From NCBI GenBank assembly GCA_902559885.1, contig CACEJU010000008.1, forward strand, positions 1 through 48,392: 48,392 nt of DNA, in the 5' to 3' direction. The stretch comes from an uncultured SAR86 cluster bacterium. Its GTDB lineage: Bacteria > Pseudomonadota > Gammaproteobacteria > Magnimaribacterales > D2472. Shown here piece by piece: positions 1 through 8,027 of the stretch. Every line of letters starts with the position of its first letter. Position 1 is the stretch's first letter. The notes below the pieces were generated by a model, which did no database searches, was not told the origin of the DNA, and worked only from the letters and a program-made list of their open reading frames with translations. The position numbers and the translations under genes were made by a program.

Positions 1-1062
1 CTTCTTCAAACTTTAGCTGATAATAAAATATTTTTATCATCAGCATGCGGAGGTGGTGGAACTTGCAGTCAATGTAAATGCCAAATCCTAGAAGGCGGAG
101 GATCAATATTACCTACTGAAGAATCTCATTTTAATTCACGTGAAAAAAACGAAGGTTGGAGATTATCATGTCAGGTTGCAGTAAAGAATGACTTAAAAAT
201 TTCAGTACCTGATGAAGTTTTTGGTGTTAAAGAGTGGGAATGTGAAGTTATATCCAACGATAATGTTGCTACTTTTATTAAAGAGCTAGTTTTGAAATTA
301 CCTGAGGGTGAGGAAGTTAATTTCAGAGCCGGTGGTTATGTTCAATTAGAAGCCCCGGCATATAAATTAAATTATAAAGAATTTGATATAGGTAAAGAAT
401 ATCATGATGACTGGGATAGATTTAATGTTTGGGATAATGAGGCTGTAAATAATGAGCCTGTTATTAGAGCATATTCAATGGCTAATTATCCTGATGAAAA
501 AGGTATTATTAAATTTAATATTAGAATAGCATCACCCCCACCTGGTATGGATGTACCCCCAGGTGTTATGTCTTCATGGACATTTAACCTAAAACCAGGT
601 GATAAGGTTAAAGTCTTTGGACCATTTGGAGAATTTTTTGCAAAAGAAACTCAAGCTGAAATGGTTTTCGTTGGTGGTGGAGCTGGTATGGCGCCTATGA
701 GATCTCATATTTTTGATCAACTATTAAGAATACATACCGATAGAAAAATTACATTTTGGTATGGCGCTCGCAGTCTAAAAGAGATGTTCTATGTTGACGA
801 ATTTGATGCTTTAGCGGATAAATATGATAATTTTGAATGGCACGTAGCCTTATCTGATCCTTTGCCTGAAGATGATTGGGATGGCGATACTGGTTTCATA
901 CATAACGTTTTATATGAAAATTATCTAAAATCACATGATGCACCTGAAGATTGTGAATTTTATATGTGTGGTCCTCCAATGATGAATAAAGCAGTTATTG
1001 ATATGCTTCTTGATTTAGGTGTAGAGCCTGAAAATATTGCTTTAGATGATTTTGGTGGATAA
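1..1062 (+). CDS. nqrF: Na+-translocating NADH:quinone reductase subunit F (5' truncated)
   Basis: NqrF is the NADH-oxidising subunit of the Na+-NQR pump of the inner membrane. The frame is open from base 1 and gives 353 residues. The [2Fe-2S] ligands are at residues 16, 22, 25 and 57 of the visible part; their spacing matches Cys70/76/79/111 of the Vibrio protein. About 54 residues, including the N-terminal membrane helix, are therefore missing off the left edge. An FAD-binding RAYSMANY motif, the NADH-binding [11 protein letters not shown] segment and the terminal MCGPPMMN...DDFGG block follow. An internal ATG at 292 would remove the iron-sulfur domain and is not the start. The gene is followed directly by apbE and nqrM, so this is the end of an nqr operon. 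Identity is secure. Confidence 0.97.
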   Translation, partial: LLQTLADNKIFLSSACGGGGTCSQCKCQILEGGGSILPTEESHFNSREKNEGWRLSCQVAVKNDLKISVPDEVFGVKEWECEVISNDNVATFIKELVLKLPEGEEVNFRAGGYVQLEAPAYKLNYKEFDIGKEYHDDWDRFNVWDNEAVNNEPVIRAYSMANYPDEKGIIKFNIRIASPPPGMDVPPGVMSSWTFNLKPGDKVKVFGPFGEFFAKETQAEMVFVGGGAGMAPMRSHIFDQLLRIHTDRKITFWYGARSLKEMFYVDEFDALADKYDNFEWHVALSDPLPEDDWDGDTGFIHNVLYENYLKSHDAPEDCEFYMCGPPMMNKAVIDMLLDLGVEPENIALDDFGG

Positions 1063-1091
1063 AAATTAATAGATCATTAATTTCTAAATTA

Positions 1092-2048
1092 TTGGCTTTA
1101 ATTGTTGGAATTATATGCATTTATATTGCATATCAGTCTAATAATAATGCCTTATATTCCTACTCAGGTAATGCATATGGGACTACTTGGAGCATTAAAT
1201 CTAATTCGTTTATAAGTGATAAACACTTAAATGAAATAAAAAAAATTATAACTAAGGTTGATTTTATAGCATCCAATTATAAGAATGATTCCGAAGTAGC
1301 GTTTCTAAATTTTTCAGATATTAATCGCGAAATTTTTGTTTCTGATGATCTTTATTATTTAATAGATAAAGCAAACCAATTATCAATTGAAACTAATAAT
1401 GTTTACAACATTACCTTGGGTATGATTTCTGGTAACTATGGTTTTTCTCCGACATTTGATAAAGATTTATCTAATGCTACCTATGAAAATAGATTTATAT
1501 TAAATAATAATAACAAATCCATAACTAAACTTAATGATTTTTGGTTTGATTTATCATCTATTGCTAAAGGTTATGCTGTAGATCTAATATATAAATATTT
1601 ATTACAAAATGATTTTACTAATTTCTTTATAGAAATAGGTGGTGAAATGTTTATTAGTGGTCTAAATAATAATAATAAATGGAACATAGGAATATCAAAT
1701 CCTGAAAACCCATTAGAGCCAATTGTTACATTACCATTAACTAATGTCTCTATAGCTACCTCTGGTGAATATATGAATTTTTATTACTCAAACAATAAAG
1801 TTATTTCTCATACATTAAATTCAAATACAGGTGAGCCTATTAACAATAAGTCAACCTCTGTTACTGTAATTAATTCCAATTCAACAACTGACGCTGATGC
1901 TCTAGCTACAGCATTAAACGCTATGCCATTTGAACAGGCTCTTGATTTTTCTAATAATAACAATATGTCTGTAATGTTTATTATAAAAACATTAGATTCA
2001 TCAGAAATTGTATATTCTGATTCGTGGTATGATCTTATAAATGATTGA
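1092..2048 (+). CDS. apbE: FAD:protein FMN transferase (ApbE), NQR flavinylation
   Basis: ApbE attaches FMN covalently to threonines of NqrB and NqrC on the outer side of the membrane. Family motifs are clear: SSIAKGYAVD, an IEIGGE block, SHTLNSNTGEP, and a C-terminal DADALATALNAM metal-binding segment. The N-terminus is one hydrophobic helix with no convincing lipobox. The start is uncertain. TTG at 1092 is the only canonical start but has no Shine-Dalgarno and no positive charge before the helix. An ATT at 1065 in the same open frame, six bases after GGTGGA, would give MNRSLISK before the helix and fits an export signal better. It lies in the nqr operon and overlaps nqrM by eight bases. Confidence 0.93.
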   Translation: MALIVGIICIYIAYQSNNNALYSYSGNAYGTTWSIKSNSFISDKHLNEIKKIITKVDFIASNYKNDSEVAFLNFSDINREIFVSDDLYYLIDKANQLSIETNNVYNITLGMISGNYGFSPTFDKDLSNATYENRFILNNNNKSITKLNDFWFDLSSIAKGYAVDLIYKYLLQNDFTNFFIEIGGEMFISGLNNNNKWNIGISNPENPLEPIVTLPLTNVSIATSGEYMNFYYSNNKVISHTLNSNTGEPINNKSTSVTVINSNSTTDADALATALNAMPFEQALDFSNNNNMSVMFIIKTLDSSEIVYSDSWYDLIND

Positions 2049-2226
2049 TTTGTATCTTGGTTTCTTAATAATTGCTATATCTTTTGCTGGAATAGCTATT
2101 GGCTATATTGTCAAAAAAGAACCAATCAAAGGAACATGTGGGGGGTTGGCGAACCTGGAAGAGGGTTCGCCATGCCAGATCTGTGGCAGAACAGATCCAA
2201 CTGATTGTACACAAGATCAGAATTGA
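2041..2226 (+). CDS. nqrM: NQR maturation protein NqrM
   Basis: This 61-residue protein has one N-terminal membrane helix (residues about 4-23) and then a soluble tail with four cysteines in the order TCGG, C-x2-C, C. That is the layout of NqrM (formerly DUF539), needed to mature Na+-NQR, probably by delivering iron to the NqrD/NqrE cysteine site. Its ATG lies inside the last codons of apbE, so translation is probably coupled. Its 3' end overlaps the end of convergent aceA by ten bases. The short length, the cysteine pattern and the position after apbE together make the call firm. Confidence 0.92.
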   Translation: MIDLYLGFLIIAISFAGIAIGYIVKKEPIKGTCGGLANLEEGSPCQICGRTDPTDCTQDQN

Positions 2227-3794
2227 TTCATTGTGTTATCTTCGCCAGCAGCTTTTAGGGCAGCTTCACCAGCAAAATATTCTTTATGATCATCCCCCAT
2301 ATCAGAACCAGCCATGTTTTGATGTTTAACACATGCAATACCTTCTCTAATTTCTTTTCTTTGAACATTTTTAACATAACCTAACATACCGTCGTCACCA
2401 AAATATGCTTTTGCCAGGTTATCAGTTGATAGTGCAGCAGTGTGATAGGTTGGGAGAGTAATAAGGTGATGAAAAATTCCAGCTTCTCTAGCAGCATCAG
2501 CCTGGAATGTTTGAATTTTTATGTCAGCTTCATGCGCTAGTTCAGTGTCATCATAACTAATGTTCATCAAGTCAGCTCTATCATACGGTGAAACATCTTT
2601 ACCTGATTCTTCCCATGAATCATATACTTGTTGTCGAAAGTTAAGAGTCCAATTAAATGATGGGCTGTTGTTGTAAACTAACTTAGCATTTGGAATTACT
2701 TTTCTAATTTCATCTACCATACCGCCAATTTGTCCTATATGAGGCTTTTCTGTTTCAATCCATATTAAATCAGCACCATTTTGAAGGCTTGTAATGCAGT
2801 CAAGAACACATCTCTCTTCACCAGTACCTTCTCTAAATTTATAGAGATTTGAGGGTAATCTTTTTGGTCTAACTATTTTTCCATGTTGATTGATCATTAC
2901 ATCACCATGCTTTAGATTTGTTTCATCAACTTCTTCTGTATCTAGAAATGAATTATATTGATCACCCAAGTCACCATCTTCTTTTGTAATTGCAATTCTT
3001 GCAGTAAGTCCTGCTCCTAAAGAATCAGTTCTAGCAACTATTACACCATCATCAACACCTAGTTCTAAAAATGCATATCTAACAGCATTTATTTTTGCTA
3101 AAAATTCAGCATGAGGTACTGTTACTTTACCGTCTTGGTGGCCACATTGTTTTTCATCAGAAACCTGATTTTCAATTTGAATAGCACAGGCACCAGCTTC
3201 TATCATTTGTTTTGCCATTAAGTATGTTGCCTCTTCATTTCCAAACCCTGCATCTATATCAGCGATTATTGGAACAACATGTGTTTCAAAATTATTTATT
3301 TTCTCTAACACTTTTTGTTTTTGAGAATCATCTGCTTTATCCAATTCTCTATACAATCCACCAAGCTCTCTTGCATCTGCTTGTTTTAAGAATGTATATA
3401 ATTCCTCAATTAATGACGCTACTGCAGTTTTTTCATGCATTGATTGATCGGGTAAAGGTCCAAAATCAGACCTAAGTGCTGCCACCATCCACCCTGATAA
3501 ATAAAGATATTTTCTTTTATTTGTTCCAAAGTGTTTTTTAATAGAAATTAATTTCTGTTGACCAATAAAACCATGCCAGCATCCAAGTGATTGGGTATAA
3601 GCAGATGGATCATTATCATATGCTTCCATATCAGATCTCATAACTCCTGCTGTATATTTTGCTATATCTAACCCAGTTTTAAATCTGTTTTGTAAGCGCA
3701 TTCTTGCAACGCTTTCAGGTGATATATTATTCCAATTTGAATTTTTTATATTTTCAATATTATGAGCTTTAATTATCTCGTCACTTAACTTCAT
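2217..3794 (-). CDS. aceA: Isocitrate lyase, long form
   Basis: Isocitrate lyase cleaves isocitrate to glyoxylate and succinate in the glyoxylate bypass, used for growth on acetate or fatty acids. At 525 residues it belongs to the long subgroup seen in Pseudomonas, not the roughly 434-residue E. coli type. The active-site loop reads KQCGHQDGK with the catalytic Cys at residue 217, where the short form has KKCGH. The TIM-barrel segments DIDAGFGN and VARTDSLGAG are present. A ribosome site AGGAAG precedes the ATG. It follows purB in the same direction but has its own 127-base leader with a good promoter. No malate synthase is in the window. Confidence 0.96.
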   Translation of the reverse strand: MKLSDEIIKAHNIENIKNSNWNNISPESVARMRLQNRFKTGLDIAKYTAGVMRSDMEAYDNDPSAYTQSLGCWHGFIGQQKLISIKKHFGTNKRKYLYLSGWMVAALRSDFGPLPDQSMHEKTAVASLIEELYTFLKQADARELGGLYRELDKADDSQKQKVLEKINNFETHVVPIIADIDAGFGNEEATYLMAKQMIEAGACAIQIENQVSDEKQCGHQDGKVTVPHAEFLAKINAVRYAFLELGVDDGVIVARTDSLGAGLTARIAITKEDGDLGDQYNSFLDTEEVDETNLKHGDVMINQHGKIVRPKRLPSNLYKFREGTGEERCVLDCITSLQNGADLIWIETEKPHIGQIGGMVDEIRKVIPNAKLVYNNSPSFNWTLNFRQQVYDSWEESGKDVSPYDRADLMNISYDDTELAHEADIKIQTFQADAAREAGIFHHLITLPTYHTAALSTDNLAKAYFGDDGMLGYVKNVQRKEIREGIACVKHQNMAGSDMGDDHKEYFAGEAALKAAGEDNTMNQF

Positions 3795-3822
3795 TTAACT
3801 TCCTGTAGTGAGTTATGAGTAG

Positions 3823-3851
3823 AGTAAATAATACTTAAATATTTATGTCAA
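3823..3851 (-). promoter_or_regulatory. Putative sigma-70 promoter of aceA
   Basis: Reading the minus strand, a perfect TTGACA (3846-3851) is followed after 17 bases by TTTACT (3823-3828), a four-of-six match to the -10 consensus. It lies about 29 bases before the aceA ATG. A separate promoter would let aceA be expressed independently of mnmA-purB. Found by eye only. Confidence 0.5.
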
Positions 3852-3921
3852 ATGTTTAATTAAAGACCTATACAAAAGGATTTTTATATGAATTTATATG
3901 TAGTTTTGCTACAAAAAATTA

Positions 3922-5271
3922 TTATTTTGCTAGATTTGAAGCAATTCCTGTGTATGTGTGAGGAGTTAATTTGGATAACTTATCTTTAGATTCTTCGCTT
4001 ATTTCTAAGGACATTACAAATTCTTTATAAGTTTTTTCAGATAATTTATTGCCTCTTGATAAAGATTTTAGTTGCTCATAAGCATCAGGAATTCCTTCAT
4101 ACCTCATTATTGTTTGTATTGCTTCAGTTAGAACCTCCCAATTATTTGAAAGTTCTTTATTAATTGCATCCAGATTCGGAGTAATTTTATTTAATCCCTT
4201 TTCAATAGATTTTAAGCCAAGTAGCGCATAGCCAAATCCAAGGCCAATATTTCTTAAAACTGTAGAGTCTGAAAGATCTCTTTGCAATCTTGATTTTGAT
4301 AATTTATTTGCAAAAAAATCATTTAATGAATTTGAGATAGAGAAATTTCCCTCACTATTTTCAAAATCAATAGGATTTACTTTATGAGGCATTGTAGATG
4401 ATCCAACTTCATTTTTATTTAACTTTAATTTGAATATATCGTTAGAAATATAAATCCACATATCTTGAGCAAGGTCGATATATATATTGTTTATTCTGTT
4501 TATTGAATGGTTTGTTTGAGCAATCCAATCATGAGGTTCAATTTGAGTAGTAATAGGGGATTGTATAATTTTAAAAGAATTTATAAATTTTTTATTTTTA
4601 ATTTGCCAATTAATACTATTATCTACGATATTAAAAGTATGGTAATTTCCTGTGGCACCACTAAATTTAGCCATTGGCTTAATTGATTTTAATATTTCAA
4701 TTTCTAATTCAAGCCTAGCCAGGAATACCTTTAACTCTTTACCAATTGTTGAAGGAGAGGCTGCCTGTCCATGTGTTCTGGCAAGAAATGATATATCTGA
4801 CCATTTTTTAGAATAATTTTTTAATATTTTTAATGTATTTTTTAATTCAAGCAAATGTGTTTGAATACCATTTCTTATCATTACTGCATAACTTAATGAA
4901 TTTATATCTTCGCTTGTAAGGCCAAAATGGATTAGGTGTATATATTTTGATAACACCTTATCTTCTATAAATTTATTTCTAATAAAATACTCAACAGCTT
5001 TAACATCATGGTTAGTAGTTTTTTCAATTTTTTTAATTGTTAGTGCTGAATTACGATCAAAACTATTTTTAAAATCTAAAATTTTATTAATAGATGTTTT
5101 AGATATCTTCCCAAATTTATTATTAAAATTTGTTAATAAAAAAATCACCCATTCTATTTCTATATCAAATCTAGTTTTGATTAATGCATACTCACTAAAA
5201 TTATTAGCTTGAGAAGCGACAATGTCTTTATATCTATTATCAAGTGGTGAAATGGTGTCTAAATTATTCAT
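3922..5271 (-). CDS. purB: Adenylosuccinate lyase
   Basis: PurB removes fumarate from SAICAR and from adenylosuccinate, two steps of purine synthesis in the cytosol. At 449 residues it is close to the E. coli enzyme. The fumarase/aspartase-superfamily signature GSSTMPHKVNPIDFENSEG is intact and includes the mobile-loop catalytic serine. The catalytic-histidine segment ARTHGQAASPSTIGKE is also present. It lies 11 bases downstream of mnmA on the same strand. In many gammaproteobacteria hflD separates these two genes; here it does not. Confidence 0.97.
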   Translation of the reverse strand: MNNLDTISPLDNRYKDIVASQANNFSEYALIKTRFDIEIEWVIFLLTNFNNKFGKISKTSINKILDFKNSFDRNSALTIKKIEKTTNHDVKAVEYFIRNKFIEDKVLSKYIHLIHFGLTSEDINSLSYAVMIRNGIQTHLLELKNTLKILKNYSKKWSDISFLARTHGQAASPSTIGKELKVFLARLELEIEILKSIKPMAKFSGATGNYHTFNIVDNSINWQIKNKKFINSFKIIQSPITTQIEPHDWIAQTNHSINRINNIYIDLAQDMWIYISNDIFKLKLNKNEVGSSTMPHKVNPIDFENSEGNFSISNSLNDFFANKLSKSRLQRDLSDSTVLRNIGLGFGYALLGLKSIEKGLNKITPNLDAINKELSNNWEVLTEAIQTIMRYEGIPDAYEQLKSLSRGNKLSEKTYKEFVMSLEISEESKDKLSKLTPHTYTGIASNLAK

Positions 5272-5282
5272 AGTTTGTCATA

Positions 5283-6359
5283 TTATATAATTACACCGCC
5301 GCCTAAACATATATTATCTTTATAAAAAACAGCTGATTGGCCTGGCGTAATTGCTCTAATTGGCTCGCTAAAATCAACAATATACGTATCATCTTGCTTT
5401 TTTAATAGGGCTTTAATAGGTTTGTGTTGATGTCTAATCTGTAAACTAATATTTAAAGGTAGATTGTAGTTAATATCATTAATCCATTTAATTTTTTTTA
5501 TTGTTAAAGAGTTTGAAAATAAGAGAGGGTTATCAACACCTTGGCATACAAAAATCTCATTATTTAAAGTATCTTTTTTATATACATACCATGGTAACTC
5601 TTGCATGTCTTTAATTCCTCCAATATATAGACCTTGCCTCTGACCAATAGTGTAAAGAGCAGATCCATTATGTCTTCCTATTACTTTGCCATTATTATCT
5701 TTTATATCTCCTGGCTTTAATGATATAAATCTGCCTAAAAAATCTTTTAGATTACGTTCACCAATAAAGCAAATACCAACTGAATCTTTCTTTTTTGCTA
5801 CTGGTAAATTAGTATCAGCTGCAATTTTCCTTACTTCATTTTTGGTTAAATCTGCTAATGGAAAAATACAATTTTTTAATTGATTTTCATTAACTTCATG
5901 CAAAAAATAAGTTTGGTCTTTAAAGTCATCAACTGCTCTTGCTAGATAAGTATGATTATCCTCATTAATTAATTTTGCATAATGCCCAGTAGCAATAAAA
6001 TCTGCGCCTATATCTTCGGCATAATGAAGAAATGATTTAAATTTTATCTCTCTATTACACAAAATATCAGGATTAGGTGTTCTTCCTTTTTTATGTTCTG
6101 ATAAAAAACTCTCAAAAACGTTATCCCAGTATTCATCAGAAAAGTTAGCTTTATGCAAAGGGATATCTAATTGATCACAAACCTTTGAAGCATCTTTATA
6201 ATCAATTTCAGATGTACATTCTTCTCCAGGTTCTGTTTGCCAATTTTTCATAAATAAACCTTTTACATCAAAACCTTGTTTTTTTAACAGGTAAGCTGAC
6301 ACAGAAGAGTCTACGCCTCCTGACATTCCAACTACAACTGACCCTTTATGCTTATTCAT
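5283..6359 (-). CDS. mnmA: tRNA-specific 2-thiouridylase
   Basis: MnmA adds sulfur to the wobble uridine (U34) of Lys, Glu and Gln tRNAs. At 358 residues it has the usual length. The ATP-binding PP-loop motif GMSGGVDSS is at the N-terminus. The two catalytic cysteines are visible in PDILCNREIKF and VGICFIGER. The C-terminal beta-barrel ends with the AITPGQSAVFY signature. It is the first gene of a short mnmA-purB unit and is divergent from icd across 76 bases. Confidence 0.97.
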   Translation of the reverse strand: MNKHKGSVVVGMSGGVDSSVSAYLLKKQGFDVKGLFMKNWQTEPGEECTSEIDYKDASKVCDQLDIPLHKANFSDEYWDNVFESFLSEHKKGRTPNPDILCNREIKFKSFLHYAEDIGADFIATGHYAKLINEDNHTYLARAVDDFKDQTYFLHEVNENQLKNCIFPLADLTKNEVRKIAADTNLPVAKKKDSVGICFIGERNLKDFLGRFISLKPGDIKDNNGKVIGRHNGSALYTIGQRQGLYIGGIKDMQELPWYVYKKDTLNNEIFVCQGVDNPLLFSNSLTIKKIKWINDINYNLPLNISLQIRHQHKPIKALLKKQDDTYIVDFSEPIRAITPGQSAVFYKDNICLGGGVII

Positions 6360-6386
6360 GATATTTAATGTTACGTTAAATAAGAG

Positions 6387-6392
6387 TATAAT
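6387..6392 (+). promoter_or_regulatory. Putative -10 element of icd
   Basis: A perfect TATAAT lies 43 bases before the icd ATG in the 76-base divergent mnmA/icd gap. The sequence 17 bases upstream (TTTAAT) is only a weak -35 match. Between them lies an imperfect dyad, ATTTAA-N7-TTAAAT (6363-6381), which could be an operator but may also be chance in AT-rich DNA. Confidence 0.4.
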
Positions 6393-6435
6393 TGCGCCAT
6401 TCTAACAGAAAAATATCATTTATAAGGGCAGAAAA

Positions 6436-7689
6436 ATGGCATACGATAAAATTACAATTCCTTCTGAAGGCAACAAGATTAATATGAAAAATGGAATTCT
6501 AGAAGTGCCTGATAATCCAATTATTCCGTTTATTGAAGGTGATGGAATTGGGGTTGATATTACACCAGCAATGATCAATGTAGTTGATAATGCTGTAAAA
6601 ATTGCATACGGTGGTGAGAAAAAAATTCATTGGATGGAAGTTTATTGTGGTGAAAAATCAACTACTATTTATGATAAAGATACTTGGTTGCCAGATGAAA
6701 CGCTAGATGCTCTTAAAGAGTATGTTGTAAGTATTAAAGGGCCTTTAACAACACCTATTGGCGGAGGTATTAGATCATTGAATGTTTCGTTAAGACAAAT
6801 ACTAGACTTATATGTATGTCTGAGACCAGTAAGATATTTTGATGGTGTTCCATCACCAGTTAAAAGACCAGATTTTGTTGATATGGTTATTTTTAGAGAA
6901 AATTCTGAGGACATTTATTGTGGTATTGAATTTGAAGCTGGTACAGATGAAGCCACCAAGATGGTTAAAACCTTACAAAATGAATTCAAGACAGACAAAA
7001 TTAGATTTCCTGAAAATGTTGGCATAGGTGTTAAACCAATTTCTTATGAAGGTACATCAAGGTTAGTTCAAAATGCAATTGATTATGCTATAGCAAATGA
7101 TAGATCTTCAGTAACACTGGTGCATAAAGGAAATATCATGAAGTTTACTGAAGGTGCCTTTAGAGATTGGGGTTATGAAATTGCAAATAAAAAATATGGT
7201 GGTGAGGAACTTGATGGAGGACCATGGCAAGTCATCATTAACCCTAGAACAGGAAAAGAAATTATTATTAAGGATGTAATATGTGATGCTTTTTTACAAC
7301 AAATTTTAACCAGACCTAGAGATTATGATGTCATTGCTACTATGAATCTTAATGGTGATTATATATCAGATGCTTTAGCTGCTTGTGTTGGAGGAATTGG
7401 TATAGCTCCTGGTGCAAATATTTCAGATAAATATGCAGTATTTGAAGCTACACACGGCACAGCACCAAAATATGCTGGTCAAGATAAAGTAAATCCTGGC
7501 AGTTTAATTCTTTCTGCTGAAATGATGCTAAGACATTTAGGGTGGAAAGAAGCAGCCGATTTAATTATTTCCTCAATGGAAAAAACTATACTTGCTAAAA
7601 AAGTAACGTATGATTTCGAGCGAATGATGGATAATGCTGATCTTGTATCATGCTCAGGTTTTGCTGAAGAGATGTGTAAAAGAATGTAA
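6436..7689 (+). CDS. icd: NADP-dependent isocitrate dehydrogenase
   Basis: Icd oxidises isocitrate to 2-oxoglutarate in the TCA cycle. Its 417 residues match the E. coli dimeric enzyme. The substrate-loop segment RSLNVSLRQ has Ser114, equivalent to Ser113 that AceK phosphorylates in E. coli. NADP specificity is suggested by [17 protein letters not shown] and the later TYDFER segment, which keep the Lys-Tyr and Tyr/Arg residues that read the 2'-phosphate. It heads a tight unit with clpS and clpA, with TAATG junctions. It competes with AceA, encoded 2.6 kb away, for isocitrate. Confidence 0.97.
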   Translation: MAYDKITIPSEGNKINMKNGILEVPDNPIIPFIEGDGIGVDITPAMINVVDNAVKIAYGGEKKIHWMEVYCGEKSTTIYDKDTWLPDETLDALKEYVVSIKGPLTTPIGGGIRSLNVSLRQILDLYVCLRPVRYFDGVPSPVKRPDFVDMVIFRENSEDIYCGIEFEAGTDEATKMVKTLQNEFKTDKIRFPENVGIGVKPISYEGTSRLVQNAIDYAIANDRSSVTLVHKGNIMKFTEGAFRDWGYEIANKKYGGEELDGGPWQVIINPRTGKEIIIKDVICDAFLQQILTRPRDYDVIATMNLNGDYISDALAACVGGIGIAPGANISDKYAVFEATHGTAPKYAGQDKVNPGSLILSAEMMLRHLGWKEAADLIISSMEKTILAKKVTYDFERMMDNADLVSCSGFAEEMCKRM

Positions 7690-8027
7690 TGATAATTGGA
7701 TCAGATCCAGATTATGATACAAATGAATCAACTGGTTCTGTTGTATTAGAAGATAAGCCCGAAATAAAAGAACCACCACTGTACCAGGTAGTATTAATCA
7801 ATGATGACTATACGCCAATGGAATTTGTTATCTATGTTCTAGAGTCAATCTTTCATCATAACCACGAAGAAGCCACTCGAATTATGATGACAGTACATAC
7901 CAAAGGGAAGGGTGTTTGTGGTATATTTTCTAAAGAAATAGCTGAGATGAAATCATATGAGGTAAACTCATTAGCTAAAGACCACAATCATCCGCTATTA
8001 AGTGAAATCGAACCTTTAAAGGATTAA
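7689..8027 (+). CDS. clpS: ClpS, adaptor of ClpAP for N-end rule substrates
   Basis: ClpS hands proteins with destabilising N-terminal residues to ClpAP. The 112-residue protein has a flexible acidic start and then the conserved core LINDDYTPMEFV, followed by MMTVHTKGKGVCGIF. The Asn, Asp and His that form the N-degron pocket in E. coli ClpS are all kept. The start codon overlaps the icd stop (TAATG) and its own stop overlaps the clpA start the same way, so the three genes are probably translationally coupled. Confidence 0.96.
   Translation: MIIGSDPDYDTNESTGSVVLEDKPEIKEPPLYQVVLINDDYTPMEFVIYVLESIFHHNHEEATRIMMTVHTKGKGVCGIFSKEIAEMKSYEVNSLAKDHNHPLLSEIEPLKD

Noticed and set aside
3212..3475. 87-codon plus-strand frame inside aceA
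   Set aside because: Antisense shadow of a highly conserved enzyme, with Leu/His-rich composition typical of such shadows.
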